DNA of 64,000 nt from Microbacterium maritypicum (GTDB lineage: Bacteria; Actinomycetota; Actinomycetes; Actinomycetales; Microbacteriaceae): positions 620,001-684,000 of the forward strand of contig NZ_WAAQ01000001.1 of NCBI RefSeq assembly GCF_008868125.1. The letters are read 5' to 3'. The position numbers and the translations under genes are program-made. This document shows positions 10,789 to 18,817 of the stretch, one piece after another (the stretch's first letter is position 1; the number at the start of each line of letters is the position of its first letter). Below the pieces are notes generated by a model. The model made no database searches, had not been told where the DNA came from, and worked only from the letters and a program-made list of their open reading frames with translations.

Positions 10789-10893
10789 GGTGTCTCCTCG
10801 GTGGATCCGGCGGCTGTGCCGGTGTGGCGTGGTTCCACTGTGCGTGAAGTTCGGAAGCCCCAATGACCGATCTAGGAGAGAAGATCAGACGAA

Positions 10894-10914
10894 ATTCTGT
10901 TTCTGTGACAGAAT
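10894..10914. promoter_or_regulatory. Palindromic operator candidate between aceA and ramB
   Basis: A perfect inverted repeat ATTCTGT-N7-ACAGAAT sits in the 133-base divergent region, ending eight bases before the regulator start codon. It is the clearest symmetric element there, and its position suits autoregulation of ramB and control of aceA. It does not match the RamB box described in Corynebacterium as I know it, so the binder is inferred only. Confidence 0.5.
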
Positions 10915-10921
10915 CGGCCGC

Positions 10922-12373
10922 ATGAGCACCATCGACGCTGCAGAAGAGACCGACGCCCTCACGATCGGCCGGCGCATCCGCCAGCTCCGTACGGCGAAGG
11001 GGATGACCCTCGACGACCTGGCCTCCGCCGTCGATCGGGCGCCCAGTCAGATGTCGATGATCGAGACCGGCAAGCGCGAGCCCAAGCTCACGCAGCTGCA
11101 GGCGATCGCCCGCGTGCTCGGGGTCACGATCGATGCGCTGCTGGAAGGTGAGCCGCTCGATGAGCGCAGCGCGGTCGAGATCGCCCTCGAGCGGGCGATG
11201 AAGGGCCAGACGTTCCAGGCGCTGGGCATCGAGCCGTTCCGTATCGCGAAGAGCCTGCCGACGGACGCTCTGAAGGCCCTGCTCGCCCTGCACGGCGAGA
11301 TCGATCGGCTCAAGGATGAGCGGGCCGCGACGCCGGAGGAGGCGAGGCGGGCCAACGTCGAGCTGCGGCACCTCATGCGGCGACAGGACAACCACTTCGC
11401 CGATCTCGAGGCGAAGGCCGCCGAGATCCTGGCCGCGGTCGGCCATCCGGGCGGTCCTCTGACGCAGCGCACGGCGTCCGAGATCGCGGCGCATCTGGGC
11501 TTCACCCTGCACTACGCCCCCGACCTGCCGCAGACCACGCGCAGTGTCGCGGACCTCGCGAACGGCCGGCTCTACCTGTCGAGCAGCGTGCCAGCGAAGG
11601 GCGATGCCCGCACCGCGGTGCTGCAGGCGCTCTCGAGCCGCATCCTCGGACACTCCGAACCACGCAGCTATGCCGAGTTCCTGCGCCAGCGCGTGGAGAC
11701 CAACTACCTCACCGGTGCCCTCCTCATCCCGGAGGCGCATGTCGTCCCCGCCCTGATGGACGCCAAGCAGCGCAAGGCGATCTCGATCGAGGACCTGCGC
11801 GATGCGTACTCGGTGTCGTACGAGACGGCGGCGCACCGCTTCACGAACCTCGCCACACGACACCTCGACATCCCCGTGCACTTCCTCAAGGTGCACGAGT
11901 CGGGCACGATCACCAAGGCGTACGAGAACGACGACGTGAACTTCCCGACCGACCGCCTCGGGGCCATCGAAGGCCAGATGTGCTGTCGCCGGTGGACCTC
12001 GCGCGTGGTGTTCGATGAGGATGACCGCTTCAACCCGTACTACCAGTACACCGACACCGGCAACGGCACGTACTGGTGCACGGCGCGGGTCGAGTCCTCG
12101 AGCGAGGGGCTGCACTCGGTTAGCGTCGGGGTGCGCTTCGACGACACGAAGTGGTTCGTAGGGCGAGACACCTCGCACCGCGGCGTCTCGAAGCACTCGG
12201 TCGAGGTGTGCTGCCGGCGGGCACCCGCCGACCTGGAGGACCGCTGGCGCGAGAACTCCTGGCCTAACGTGAAGACGCCGCGCACGCTGCTGGCGACACT
12301 GCCGACCGGGGCCTTCCCCGGCGTCGACACGACCGACGTGTACGAGTTCCTGGAGGCGCACGCCCCTCGCTGA
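10922..12373 (+). CDS. ramB: XRE-family acetate/glyoxylate regulator, RamB-like
   Basis: This 483-residue regulator has an N-terminal Cro/CI helix-turn-helix (IGRRIRQLRTAKGMTLDDL to GVTIDALL, about 15-75), a central IrrE/ImmA-like segment (SYAEFLRQRVETNYLTGALL, AYSVSYETAAHRFTNLATRH) and a cysteine-bearing C-terminal domain (MCCRRW, YWCTAR, VCCRRA). This architecture is that of the short-chain fatty-acyl regulators represented by RamB, which governs acetate and glyoxylate genes in corynebacteria. Its divergent place next to aceA supports that job. ATG 10922 begins just before the HTH, and the upstream open frame is antisense to the promoter region. Confidence 0.85.
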   Translation: MSTIDAAEETDALTIGRRIRQLRTAKGMTLDDLASAVDRAPSQMSMIETGKREPKLTQLQAIARVLGVTIDALLEGEPLDERSAVEIALERAMKGQTFQALGIEPFRIAKSLPTDALKALLALHGEIDRLKDERAATPEEARRANVELRHLMRRQDNHFADLEAKAAEILAAVGHPGGPLTQRTASEIAAHLGFTLHYAPDLPQTTRSVADLANGRLYLSSSVPAKGDARTAVLQALSSRILGHSEPRSYAEFLRQRVETNYLTGALLIPEAHVVPALMDAKQRKAISIEDLRDAYSVSYETAAHRFTNLATRHLDIPVHFLKVHESGTITKAYENDDVNFPTDRLGAIEGQMCCRRWTSRVVFDEDDRFNPYYQYTDTGNGTYWCTARVESSSEGLHSVSVGVRFDDTKWFVGRDTSHRGVSKHSVEVCCRRAPADLEDRWRENSWPNVKTPRTLLATLPTGAFPGVDTTDVYEFLEAHAPR

Positions 12374-12399
12374 GTGCGGGAGCCCGCTCCCGCCGTTCG

Positions 12400-12442
12400 T
12401 CAAAAGTTAGTTTGATCTTGCTTAGTCAATCTTGACTATGTT
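12400..12442 (+). promoter_or_regulatory. Promoter and PadR-type operator upstream of the ABC importer
   Basis: An AT-rich island contains TTAGTCAA-TC-TTGACTAT (12422-12439), which differs in one outer base from the operator in front of rcaB at 18275-18292. A -35-like TTGATC (12412) and a -10-like TATGTT (12437), 19 bases apart, bracket it, so a bound repressor would block polymerase. A second weaker symmetry, TCAAA-N6-TTTGA (12400-12415), lies just upstream. Confidence 0.65.
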
Positions 12443-12487
12443 ACTTTCATCGAGCCATCAATGACGAACGGCCGAGAAGGGACCCTC

Positions 12488-13591
12488 ATGGCTACTTCCT
12501 CTGCGGAAACCCGATTCCGCATCACTGCCACCCTGACGTGCGTTCTCGCCGCCACGCTGACGCTCGGAGCATGCTCCGCGCAGACGCCAGGCGGCGATAC
12601 CGCCCCCACGAGTGCGAGCGACACCGACGCCTGCAAGCGGAATCAGGATGCCGGCACCATCACCTACATCTCCGGCTACGGCTACTCCGCCAGCGCCGGT
12701 CAGCTCGACGTGTTCCTCGCCGAGGAGCTGGGCTACTTCGACGATCTCTGCCTGGATGTGGAGATCAACGCCTCCGGTGCGAACGGGCAGCAGCTCGTCG
12801 CCTCCGGTCAGGCGCAGTTCACCGCCCTCGGCTCCGCATCCGACGTGATGCTGGCCGCGGCGAACAGCAAGAACCTCACGGCGGTCGCCACCTACGGCAC
12901 CACCCCGCCGTTCTCGATCTTCGGCAACGAGAGGCTCGAGAGCCTCAAGGACCTCGAGGGCGGATCGCTCGGCTACTTCATCAACCTGACCCCGATCGCC
13001 TCGGCCATGCTCGATGAGGCCGGTGTCGACGTCTCGAAGGTCGAGATGGTCAAGATGACCAACTACGACCCGACGGTCGTGGTGCGCGAGCAGGTCGATG
13101 CGATCGTCGGCTACGCCTCCAACCAGCCGCAGTCGCTCAAGGCGCAGGGACTGCCGTTCAGCGAGTTCCTCCCCTCCGACCTCGGCGTCGAGGGCACCTA
13201 CAACGTGATGGAGGTCAACTCCCGCTTCCTCGACGAGCACCGTGAGGTCGCCGCCGACTTCATGCGCGCGAGCCTCAAGGCGCTGCAGTACTGCCTGGAC
13301 GAGTCGGATGCCTGCATCGACAAGCTCGCGAAGCTGGCCGAGGACAACAACCAGGGCGCCGCTTTCCCGCGCGACCAGCTGGCCCGCACGTGGGAGGTCG
13401 AGTCCGCGTGGGTGCGTGAGAGCGCCGGCGGCAACCCCGGCGTGCAGAACGAATCCATGTGGGAGCCGGAGTACGCCCTCGTGAAGAAGTACGGCGACGT
13501 CAAGAACCTGCCGGCGATCGCCGACATGATGGACGCCGACCTGGTCGCCGATCTCTACGACGGCGACACCCTCACATGGCCGGCGAAGTGA
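12488..13591 (+). CDS. ABC importer substrate-binding lipoprotein (SsuA/THI5-like; probable riboflavin binder)
   Basis: This 367-residue lipoprotein has signal lipobox LGAC with Cys29. The mature part is an NMT1/THI5 (SsuA, ThiY) binding domain: YISGYGYSASAGQLDVFLAE, GQAQFTALGSASDVML and VREQVDAIVGYASNQP. Relatives bind sulfonates, pyrimidines, or, as RibY, riboflavin. Adjacency to the riboflavin-degrading rca genes and a shared operator suggest riboflavin or a related flavin as ligand, which is inference. The stop overlaps the next gene by one base (TGATG). ATG 12488 is preceded by GAGAAGGGA. Confidence 0.82.
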   Translation: MATSSAETRFRITATLTCVLAATLTLGACSAQTPGGDTAPTSASDTDACKRNQDAGTITYISGYGYSASAGQLDVFLAEELGYFDDLCLDVEINASGANGQQLVASGQAQFTALGSASDVMLAAANSKNLTAVATYGTTPPFSIFGNERLESLKDLEGGSLGYFINLTPIASAMLDEAGVDVSKVEMVKMTNYDPTVVVREQVDAIVGYASNQPQSLKAQGLPFSEFLPSDLGVEGTYNVMEVNSRFLDEHREVAADFMRASLKALQYCLDESDACIDKLAKLAEDNNQGAAFPRDQLARTWEVESAWVRESAGGNPGVQNESMWEPEYALVKKYGDVKNLPAIADMMDADLVADLYDGDTLTWPAK

Positions 13592-14388
13592 TGTCGGTCG
13601 CACAGGGAGCAGGCGTCGAGGTCAGGAACGTCTCGAAGTCCTTCGGGGCGGACGGCGCCAAGGTCACAGTGCTCGACGATGTGAGCCTCACGATCGGCAT
13701 GGGCGAGTTCGTGTCGGTGATCGGCCCCAGCGGCTGCGGCAAGTCCACGCTGCTCAAGGTCGTCGCCGGTCTCCTCGACGCCGACTCCGGCACCGTCACG
13801 ATCGACGGCGAGAGCGTCACCGCGGCCTCGCGCGACAAGAAGATCGGCCTCGTGCCGCAGTCGCCCGCGCTGCTGCCGTGGAAGACCGTGCGCGAGAACG
13901 TCGAGCTGCCGGTGCGCATCAACGCCAAGGCGAACTCCGGACGCGCACTGCGCGATCCCGCCGAGCTCTTGGCGACCTTCGGACTCGGACAGGCGATGAA
14001 GAAGTACCCCGGCCAGCTCTCCGGCGGCATGCAGCAGCGTGCCGCGATCGCCAGGGCGTTCGTGTTCGACCCGGCCATCATGCTGATGGACGAGCCGTTC
14101 TCGGCCCTCGACGAGATGAACCGCGACCTGCAGCGCATCGCCCTGCTGGAGTTCTGGCAGTCCAACCGCAAGGCCGTCATGTTCGTCACGCACTCGGTGC
14201 CGGAGGCGATCATGCTCTCCGACCGCATCGTGGTGATGGCAGCCCACCCGGGGCGCATCGCTCAGGTGATCGACGTGAACCTGCCGCGGCCGCGCGACGA
14301 GCAGTCGTATGCCACGGAGGAGTTCCGCGAGATGGAAGCAGTCGTGCGCGATGCGCTGCGCGCGCAGACGGAGAAGGCCCATGTCTGA
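13591..14388 (+). CDS. ABC importer ATP-binding protein (SsuB/TauB-like)
   Basis: This 265-residue nucleotide-binding subunit has Walker A GPSGCGKST (45-53), Q-loop VPQSPALLPW, signature LSGGMQQR, Walker B IMLMDEPF and switch THSVPEA. It energises uptake through the permease that follows, whose start it overlaps by eight bases. The ATG at 13591 is translationally coupled to the binding-protein gene; a second in-frame ATG at 13576 lies inside that gene. The TauB/SsuB/ThiZ class matches the THI5-like binding protein. Confidence 0.92.
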   Translation: MSVAQGAGVEVRNVSKSFGADGAKVTVLDDVSLTIGMGEFVSVIGPSGCGKSTLLKVVAGLLDADSGTVTIDGESVTAASRDKKIGLVPQSPALLPWKTVRENVELPVRINAKANSGRALRDPAELLATFGLGQAMKKYPGQLSGGMQQRAAIARAFVFDPAIMLMDEPFSALDEMNRDLQRIALLEFWQSNRKAVMFVTHSVPEAIMLSDRIVVMAAHPGRIAQVIDVNLPRPRDEQSYATEEFREMEAVVRDALRAQTEKAHV

Positions 14389-15229
14389 GCTGACGATGAG
14401 AGACACGACCGCGACCCTCGCGACCGCCCGCCTGAAGGCCCAGCCGCGCCGTGGCATCCCGCCGTGGCTGCGCTGGGGATCCTGGGGACCCACCCTCATC
14501 ACCTTCGTGATCGCCGCGCTGCTGTGGCAGGTCGTGGCCTGGACCAACCCGTACGTGCTCCCGACGCTGGAAGCGATCGGCACGAGCCTCGTCGACGATG
14601 CCGGCATGTACTGGTCGAACTTCCTCGTCACCCTGCTCGAGGTCGTGGTCGGCGCCTCCGCCGGCATCCTGGCCGGCTTCCTGCTGGCCGTGATCATGGC
14701 CGAGTTCCAGATCATCGAGCGGGCCGTGATGCCGCTCGTGATCATCGTGATGGTGACCCCGATCGTGGCGATCGCCCCGGCGCTGGTGGTCGCCTTCGGC
14801 TTCGGCATGGTGCCGAAGTTCATCGTGACCGGGCTCGTGGTCTTCTTCCCGATGCTCGTGAACTCGCTGGCGGGTCTGCGCGATGTCGACCAGAAGGCGC
14901 TCGACGTCTTCAAGACGCTGCACGCCTCGCGGTGGGAGATCTTCCGCGAGCTGCGCTTCCCCGGCAGCATGCCCTACGTGTTCGCAGGGCTCCGCATCGC
15001 CCTGCCGCTCGCGGTGGTCGGCGCGGCGGTCGCCGAGTTCGTCGCGGCGGGACAGCAGGCCGGTCTCGGCTCGCTCGTCACCACCTCTGCGGCGCAGGCG
15101 AACCTCGCCGTCACCTGGGCCAGCATCGCCCTGCTGTGCCTGCTCGGCGTGCTCCTGATCATCGTCCTCGCCCTGGTGCGCAAGCGCGTGCTCTGGTGGA
15201 GCGACGGCGAGGTCACGGCCAAGGGCTGA
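14381..15229 (+). CDS. ABC importer permease (SsuC/TauC-like)
   Basis: This 282-residue permease has about six membrane helices and the binding-protein-dependent transport signature region LRDVDQKALDVFKTLHASRW, in which the coupling helix follows a basic cytoplasmic N-terminus (residues 1-25). It starts inside the ATPase gene by eight bases, so three subunits are made from one message. RibX and ThiX transporters share this type. The substrate is deduced only from the neighbouring rca genes. Confidence 0.9.
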   Translation: MSELTMRDTTATLATARLKAQPRRGIPPWLRWGSWGPTLITFVIAALLWQVVAWTNPYVLPTLEAIGTSLVDDAGMYWSNFLVTLLEVVVGASAGILAGFLLAVIMAEFQIIERAVMPLVIIVMVTPIVAIAPALVVAFGFGMVPKFIVTGLVVFFPMLVNSLAGLRDVDQKALDVFKTLHASRWEIFRELRFPGSMPYVFAGLRIALPLAVVGAAVAEFVAAGQQAGLGSLVTTSAAQANLAVTWASIALLCLLGVLLIIVLALVRKRVLWWSDGEVTAKG

Positions 15230-15243
15230 CGCGGCACCCTCAT

Positions 15244-15273
15244 CCCGGGACGGGCGCCCCCACCCGTCCCGGG
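15244..15273 (+). terminator. Intergenic hairpin between permease and rcaE
   Basis: A perfect 11-bp stem CCCGGGACGGG/CCCGTCCCGGG with an 8-base loop is followed by GTTCCTCC. It lies 67 bases before the rcaE start and could partly terminate the importer transcript or protect its 3' end, allowing different levels of transporter and catabolic enzyme. Confidence 0.55.
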
Positions 15274-15339
15274 GTTCCTCCGGCGTGCCCGGAACCACCC
15301 CAGAACACCCAGAACCACCCACAAGGAAGGCACCCGCAC

Positions 15340-16719
15340 ATGACCGATCAGAACTCCGTCAAGCCGCTGCGTCTCGGCCTCTTCGAGAACGCGCAGGCGA
15401 ACGACTCCGGCACCGCGACCTGGCGGCACCCCGACAACGGGCGCTACCTGTTCGACAAGCTCGAGTACTGGCGCGACACCGCGCGCATGGTCGAGGACGC
15501 CGGGTTCGACTTCCTTTTCCTCGCGGATGCCTGGGGCTGGGCCGACGTCGCGGGCGAACGTCCCGACATCTGCTCGGTCGAGGGTCTCGACCTGCCGCGG
15601 CTCGACCCCGCGATCATCCTCGCAGCCCTCATCCCCGAGACCACGCGGCTGGGACTCGTCGCCACCGGATCGACGCTGCTCGAGCCGCCCTACTCCTTCG
15701 CCCGTCGGATGGCGACGCTGGACATCCTCTCCGGCGGTCGCATCGGCTGGAACGTGGTCACCACCGGAACCGCCGACACCGCCGTGCAGGGCTTCGGCGT
15801 GCCCATGGTCGGACACGACGAGCGCTACCTCATGGCCGACGACTTCATGCAGGTCGTCTACAAGCTCTGGGAGCAGGCGTGGGAGGAAGGCGCCCTGGAG
15901 CGGGACAAGTCCGGCCGCTTCGCCGACCCCTCCAAAGTGCACCGCATCGCACACGACGGCCCGTACTTCCGCTCGCACGGCTACGGGAACACCTCGCGCT
16001 CGCCGCAGGGCACGCCGGTGCTGTTCCAGGCAGGCGCGTCGCCCGCAGGCCGTGAGTTCGGCGGCAAGCACGGCGAGGCGATCTTCGTCGGCAGCGGCTC
16101 GGTCGAGCAGCTGTGCGCGCACTCCTCCGCGATCCGCGAGGAGGCCGTCAAGAACGGCCGCGCGGCCGACGAGGTGAAGATCATGTCGGCCTTCGCCGCG
16201 ATCGTCGGCAGCACGGAGGAGGAGGCGCGGCGCAAGTACGCCGAGGTGGCCGACGCGCAGAACCCCGACGTCACGGTGGCCTCCTACGCCTGGTTCACCG
16301 GGCTCGACCTCTCGGCCTACGCGCCCCACACCCCGATGTCGGAGCTCAGCACCGAGCTCTCGCAGACGCAGGTCGCCCGCTTCGCCGACAAGACCGTCGG
16401 CGACGTGCTCGGCGACTGGCATGCGCACGGCGTCGGCGCCCGCCCGATCGTGGGGACCCCGGAGCAGGTGGCGGACCGGATGATCGAGCTCGCCGACGGC
16501 GCCGACCTCGACGGATTCCTGTTCGCCCCCGTCATCCCGCCGGCATCGACCGTCGACTTCATCGAGCACGTGCTGCCGATCCTCAAGGAGCGCGGGGCGA
16601 TCGTGGAGCCCTCATCGGAGCCGCAGTCGCTGCGCGAGCGCCTGATCGGCACGCCGACGCCGGCGCTCGCCGACTCGCACACGGGCTCGCAGTACCGGCG
16701 GACGATGTCGCGTGTCTGA
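15340..16719 (+). CDS. rcaE: Riboflavin-degrading flavin-dependent monooxygenase (RcaE-like; DszA/NtaA family)
   Basis: This 459-residue class-C two-component flavin monooxygenase is of the NtaA/SnaA/DszA type: FLADAWGWADVAGERPD, LVATGSTLLEPPYSFARR, LSGGRIGWNVVTT and PVLFQAGASPAGREFGGKHG are the usual FMNH2-site segments. In Microbacterium the enzyme that cleaves riboflavin to lumichrome and ribose, RcaE, belongs to this family and is encoded with a ribokinase, flavin reductase and riboflavin kinase, exactly the genes that follow here. That company, rather than a unique motif, is why I name it RcaE. Other members desulfurise or oxidise chelators, so biochemical specificity is inferred. Its 3' end overlaps the ribokinase start by eight bases. 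Confidence 0.75.
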   Translation: MTDQNSVKPLRLGLFENAQANDSGTATWRHPDNGRYLFDKLEYWRDTARMVEDAGFDFLFLADAWGWADVAGERPDICSVEGLDLPRLDPAIILAALIPETTRLGLVATGSTLLEPPYSFARRMATLDILSGGRIGWNVVTTGTADTAVQGFGVPMVGHDERYLMADDFMQVVYKLWEQAWEEGALERDKSGRFADPSKVHRIAHDGPYFRSHGYGNTSRSPQGTPVLFQAGASPAGREFGGKHGEAIFVGSGSVEQLCAHSSAIREEAVKNGRAADEVKIMSAFAAIVGSTEEEARRKYAEVADAQNPDVTVASYAWFTGLDLSAYAPHTPMSELSTELSQTQVARFADKTVGDVLGDWHAHGVGARPIVGTPEQVADRMIELADGADLDGFLFAPVIPPASTVDFIEHVLPILKERGAIVEPSSEPQSLRERLIGTPTPALADSHTGSQYRRTMSRV

Positions 16720-17596
16720 CACCCTCACCGGTGTCGCCGTGGTGGGGAGCGCGAACCTCGATCTCGTGGTCGAGGTCTCGCGCCCCCCGCTCGTCGGCGA
16801 GACCCTGTTGGGCCGGGCCGGTGGTCGCTTCTCCGGAGGCAAGGGCCTGAATCAGGCCGTCGCCTGCGCACGCAGTGGGGCACCGACCCGGTTCTGCGCC
16901 GTCGTCGGAGCGGATGAGGCGGCCGATGTGCTGCAGCAGACCTTGGTCGATGCCGGAGTGGCGGCGGCCGTGCGCCGTAGCGCCGTCGCTCCGACCGGCG
17001 TCGCCCACGTGCTGGCGTTCGACGACGGCGACAACAGCATCATCGTCGCGGCCGGCGCGAACGCAGAGCTCGACGCAGACGACGCCGTCGCCGGGATTCG
17101 GGGAGCCGCGGTCGTGCTCGCCCAGCTGGAGGTGCCCGTCGCGAGCGTGGCCGCCGCACTGCGCGCCGGGCGAGCGGCGGGCGCGCTGACGATCCTCAAC
17201 GCGGCTCCCGCACACGTCGCGACGATCGAGATGCTCGGCGACGTCGATGTGCTGGTCGTGAACGAGACGGAGTGCGCCGAGCTCGGCGGCATCGACCGGT
17301 TGCATGCAGCCGGAGCGCGGATCATCGTGCTCACGCAGGGTGCCGGGGGAGTGACCCTGCACCGCACGGGCGAACAGCCCTTGCACATCGATGCGTTCCG
17401 GATCGATCCGGTGGACACGACAGGTGCCGGCGATGCCTTCTGCGGTGCGCTGGCCGCAGCGCTCTCCCAGGAGGAGAGGATCGAGCGGTCTCTGGTCCGA
17501 GCCTGCGCCGCCGGAGCCGTCGTGGCTCAGCATCGCGGAGCGACGACGTCGGAGCTTTCGCCCGCGTCGATCGCAGCGCTCGTCCTGTCGCGCTGA
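16712..17596 (+). CDS. rcaD: Ribokinase, PfkB family (RcaD-like)
   Basis: This 294-residue PfkB-fold sugar kinase has VVGSANLDLVVEV at the N-terminus, the substrate-site GGKGLNQAVACAR, the pre-catalytic NETECAELGGID and the catalytic anion-hole DTTGAGDAFCGALA. It should phosphorylate ribose at O5. In a riboflavin-degrading pathway it would salvage the ribose released by RcaE into the pentose phosphate pathway. Translation starts at GTG inside the end of rcaE, giving tight coupling. It converges with the PadR gene, leaving only two bases between the stops. Confidence 0.82.
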   Translation: MSDTLTGVAVVGSANLDLVVEVSRPPLVGETLLGRAGGRFSGGKGLNQAVACARSGAPTRFCAVVGADEAADVLQQTLVDAGVAAAVRRSAVAPTGVAHVLAFDDGDNSIIVAAGANAELDADDAVAGIRGAAVVLAQLEVPVASVAAALRAGRAAGALTILNAAPAHVATIEMLGDVDVLVVNETECAELGGIDRLHAAGARIIVLTQGAGGVTLHRTGEQPLHIDAFRIDPVDTTGAGDAFCGALAAALSQEERIERSLVRACAAGAVVAQHRGATTSELSPASIAALVLSR

Positions 17597-17598
17597 GG

Positions 17599-18204
17599 TC
17601 AGTTCGAGGGTGCGGCGTCGGCAGGCGCTGCGCCCTCGACCGTCTCACCGGCGAAGGTGTACTCACCGCCGCGCAGGCGCTCCAGCAGATCGAGCAGCCA
17701 CTGCTTCTCGGCCGTGAGGCGCGCTGTGGAGAGGTCGAAGATCTCCCGCACGTACTTCGGCGTCGTCTCAGAGCGCAGGGTGTCCTGCACGTCGAAGCCG
17801 TTCTGCGTGATGATCGCGTCGCTCTTGATGAGACGATGCTCGAGGCCGGCGATCACCTCCTGCCGGCTCAGGACGAACATGAACGAGGCCACCGTCATGA
17901 TGGCCTGGGTGTCGAAGGCCGCCACGTTCCAGAGGTTCTCGCGCAGCATCCTCTGTAGTTCCACCTCGCCGGCTGGCGTGATGCGGTAGGTCGTGCGAGC
18001 GGGGCGCTTCCCCTCGGCCTCGGTGCCGCTCTCGGCGATGTAGCCGTCGACCTCCAGGGCGCGCAGCGCGTTGTAGATCGATCCGGGCTGGATGTGCGCC
18101 CATTCGTCGACGTGCCAGGTCATGAGCTCTCGGCGGAGGAAGTACCCGTGCACGGGCTGGAACTGCTTCACGGCGCCGAGGACGACGAGGCGGGTGGTCG
18201 ACAT
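17599..18204 (-). CDS. PadR family transcriptional regulator of the rca genes
   Basis: This 201-residue PadR regulator has a winged helix at about residues 1-85 (VLGAVKQFQPVHGYFLRREL, IQPGSIYNALRALEVDGYI, RTTYRITPAGEVEL) and a C-terminal helical domain for dimerisation (VirR/PadR-C type). ATG 18204 is preferred because GAGGGG lies six bases upstream; in-frame ATGs further upstream lack a site. It is divergent from rcaB across an AT-rich region with a perfect palindrome, and a near-identical palindrome fronts the importer operon. It probably represses both until a flavin ligand binds; the ligand is inferred. Confidence 0.85.
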   Translation of the reverse strand: MSTTRLVVLGAVKQFQPVHGYFLRRELMTWHVDEWAHIQPGSIYNALRALEVDGYIAESGTEAEGKRPARTTYRITPAGEVELQRMLRENLWNVAAFDTQAIMTVASFMFVLSRQEVIAGLEHRLIKSDAIITQNGFDVQDTLRSETTPKYVREIFDLSTARLTAEKQWLLDLLERLRGGEYTFAGETVEGAAPADAAPSN

Positions 18205-18240
18205 GCCCCTCATGCTAACGGCTGGCATCACAGATTCCTG

Positions 18241-18269
18241 TTGTTTGCATGATCAAAATTGCCTATTAT
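18241..18269 (+). promoter_or_regulatory. Sigma-A-type promoter of rcaB
   Basis: TTGTTT at 18241-18246 and TATTAT at 18264-18269 are separated by 17 bases, an unusually good match for this GC-rich genome. The transcription start would fall at about 18276, inside the adjacent operator. Two copies of ATCAAAATT (18252 and 18268) flank the -10 box. Confidence 0.65.
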
Positions 18270-18274
18270 CAAAA

Positions 18275-18292
18275 TTAGTCAAAGTTGACTAA
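18275..18292. promoter_or_regulatory. PadR operator, perfect 8-bp palindrome
   Basis: TTAGTCAA-AG-TTGACTAA is a perfect inverted repeat placed over the expected transcription start of rcaB and between rcaB and the divergent PadR gene. It matches the element at 12422-12439 at 15 of the 16 arm positions. The size and symmetry suit a PadR dimer site. Confidence 0.7.
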
Positions 18293-18307
18293 CGAAAGGA
18301 AGCCGAA

Positions 18308-18817
18308 ATGACGACTGCCGTGACCGACGCCCTGCCGCGCGACCTCGCCCTCCGCCGGGCCTTCTCGGTGTACCCGACCGGCGTCGTGGCTCTTGCCGCG
18401 CACGTCGATGACCGCGCCGTCGGGATGGCGGTCAACTCCTTCACCTCGATCTCGCTCGAACCCGCGCTCGTCGCGATCAGCGCGGCGCGCACGTCGAAGA
18501 CCTGGCCGGTGCTGCGCACGGTTCCGGAACTCGGCATGAGCGTGCTCGCCGCGCACCATGAGCCGCTCAGCCGCTCGCTCTCAGCGCGAGAGGGCGACCG
18601 TTTCGGTGGTCACGAGTGGAAGCGCACCGACGGTGGTGCGGTGCTGATCTCCGACGCGGCACTCTGGCTCACCTGCCGCCTGCACAGCACCTTCGACGGC
18701 GGCGATCACGAGATCGCGCTGTACGAGATCGCCGACATCACCCTGTTCGACGACGTCGAGCCGCTGGTCTTCCATCAGAGCCGCTATCGCGCCATCGCCG
18801 CCCCCGAGAGCGCGTGA
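18308..18817 (+). CDS. rcaB: Flavin reductase (RcaB-like)
   Basis: This 169-residue flavin reductase-like FMN-binding split-barrel protein (FRAF...PTGVVALAA, VGMAVNSFTSISLEP) reduces FMN or riboflavin with NAD(P)H. It would supply reduced flavin to the RcaE monooxygenase, which has no reductase domain of its own. AAAGGAAG precedes ATG 18308. The stop overlaps the GTG of the riboflavin kinase gene (GTGA), so the two are co-translated. It is the first gene behind the strong promoter and operator described above. Confidence 0.85.
   Translation: MTTAVTDALPRDLALRRAFSVYPTGVVALAAHVDDRAVGMAVNSFTSISLEPALVAISAARTSKTWPVLRTVPELGMSVLAAHHEPLSRSLSAREGDRFGGHEWKRTDGGAVLISDAALWLTCRLHSTFDGGDHEIALYEIADITLFDDVEPLVFHQSRYRAIAAPESA

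Noticed and set aside
10424..12403. Minus-strand open frame of 659 codons
   Set aside because: It runs antisense through the RamB-type regulator and into aceA; composition is that of a shadow frame.
15340..16719. Dibenzothiophene or nitrilotriacetate monooxygenase
   Set aside because: The family matches, but the neighbouring ribokinase, riboflavin kinase and flavin reductase fit flavin degradation much better.
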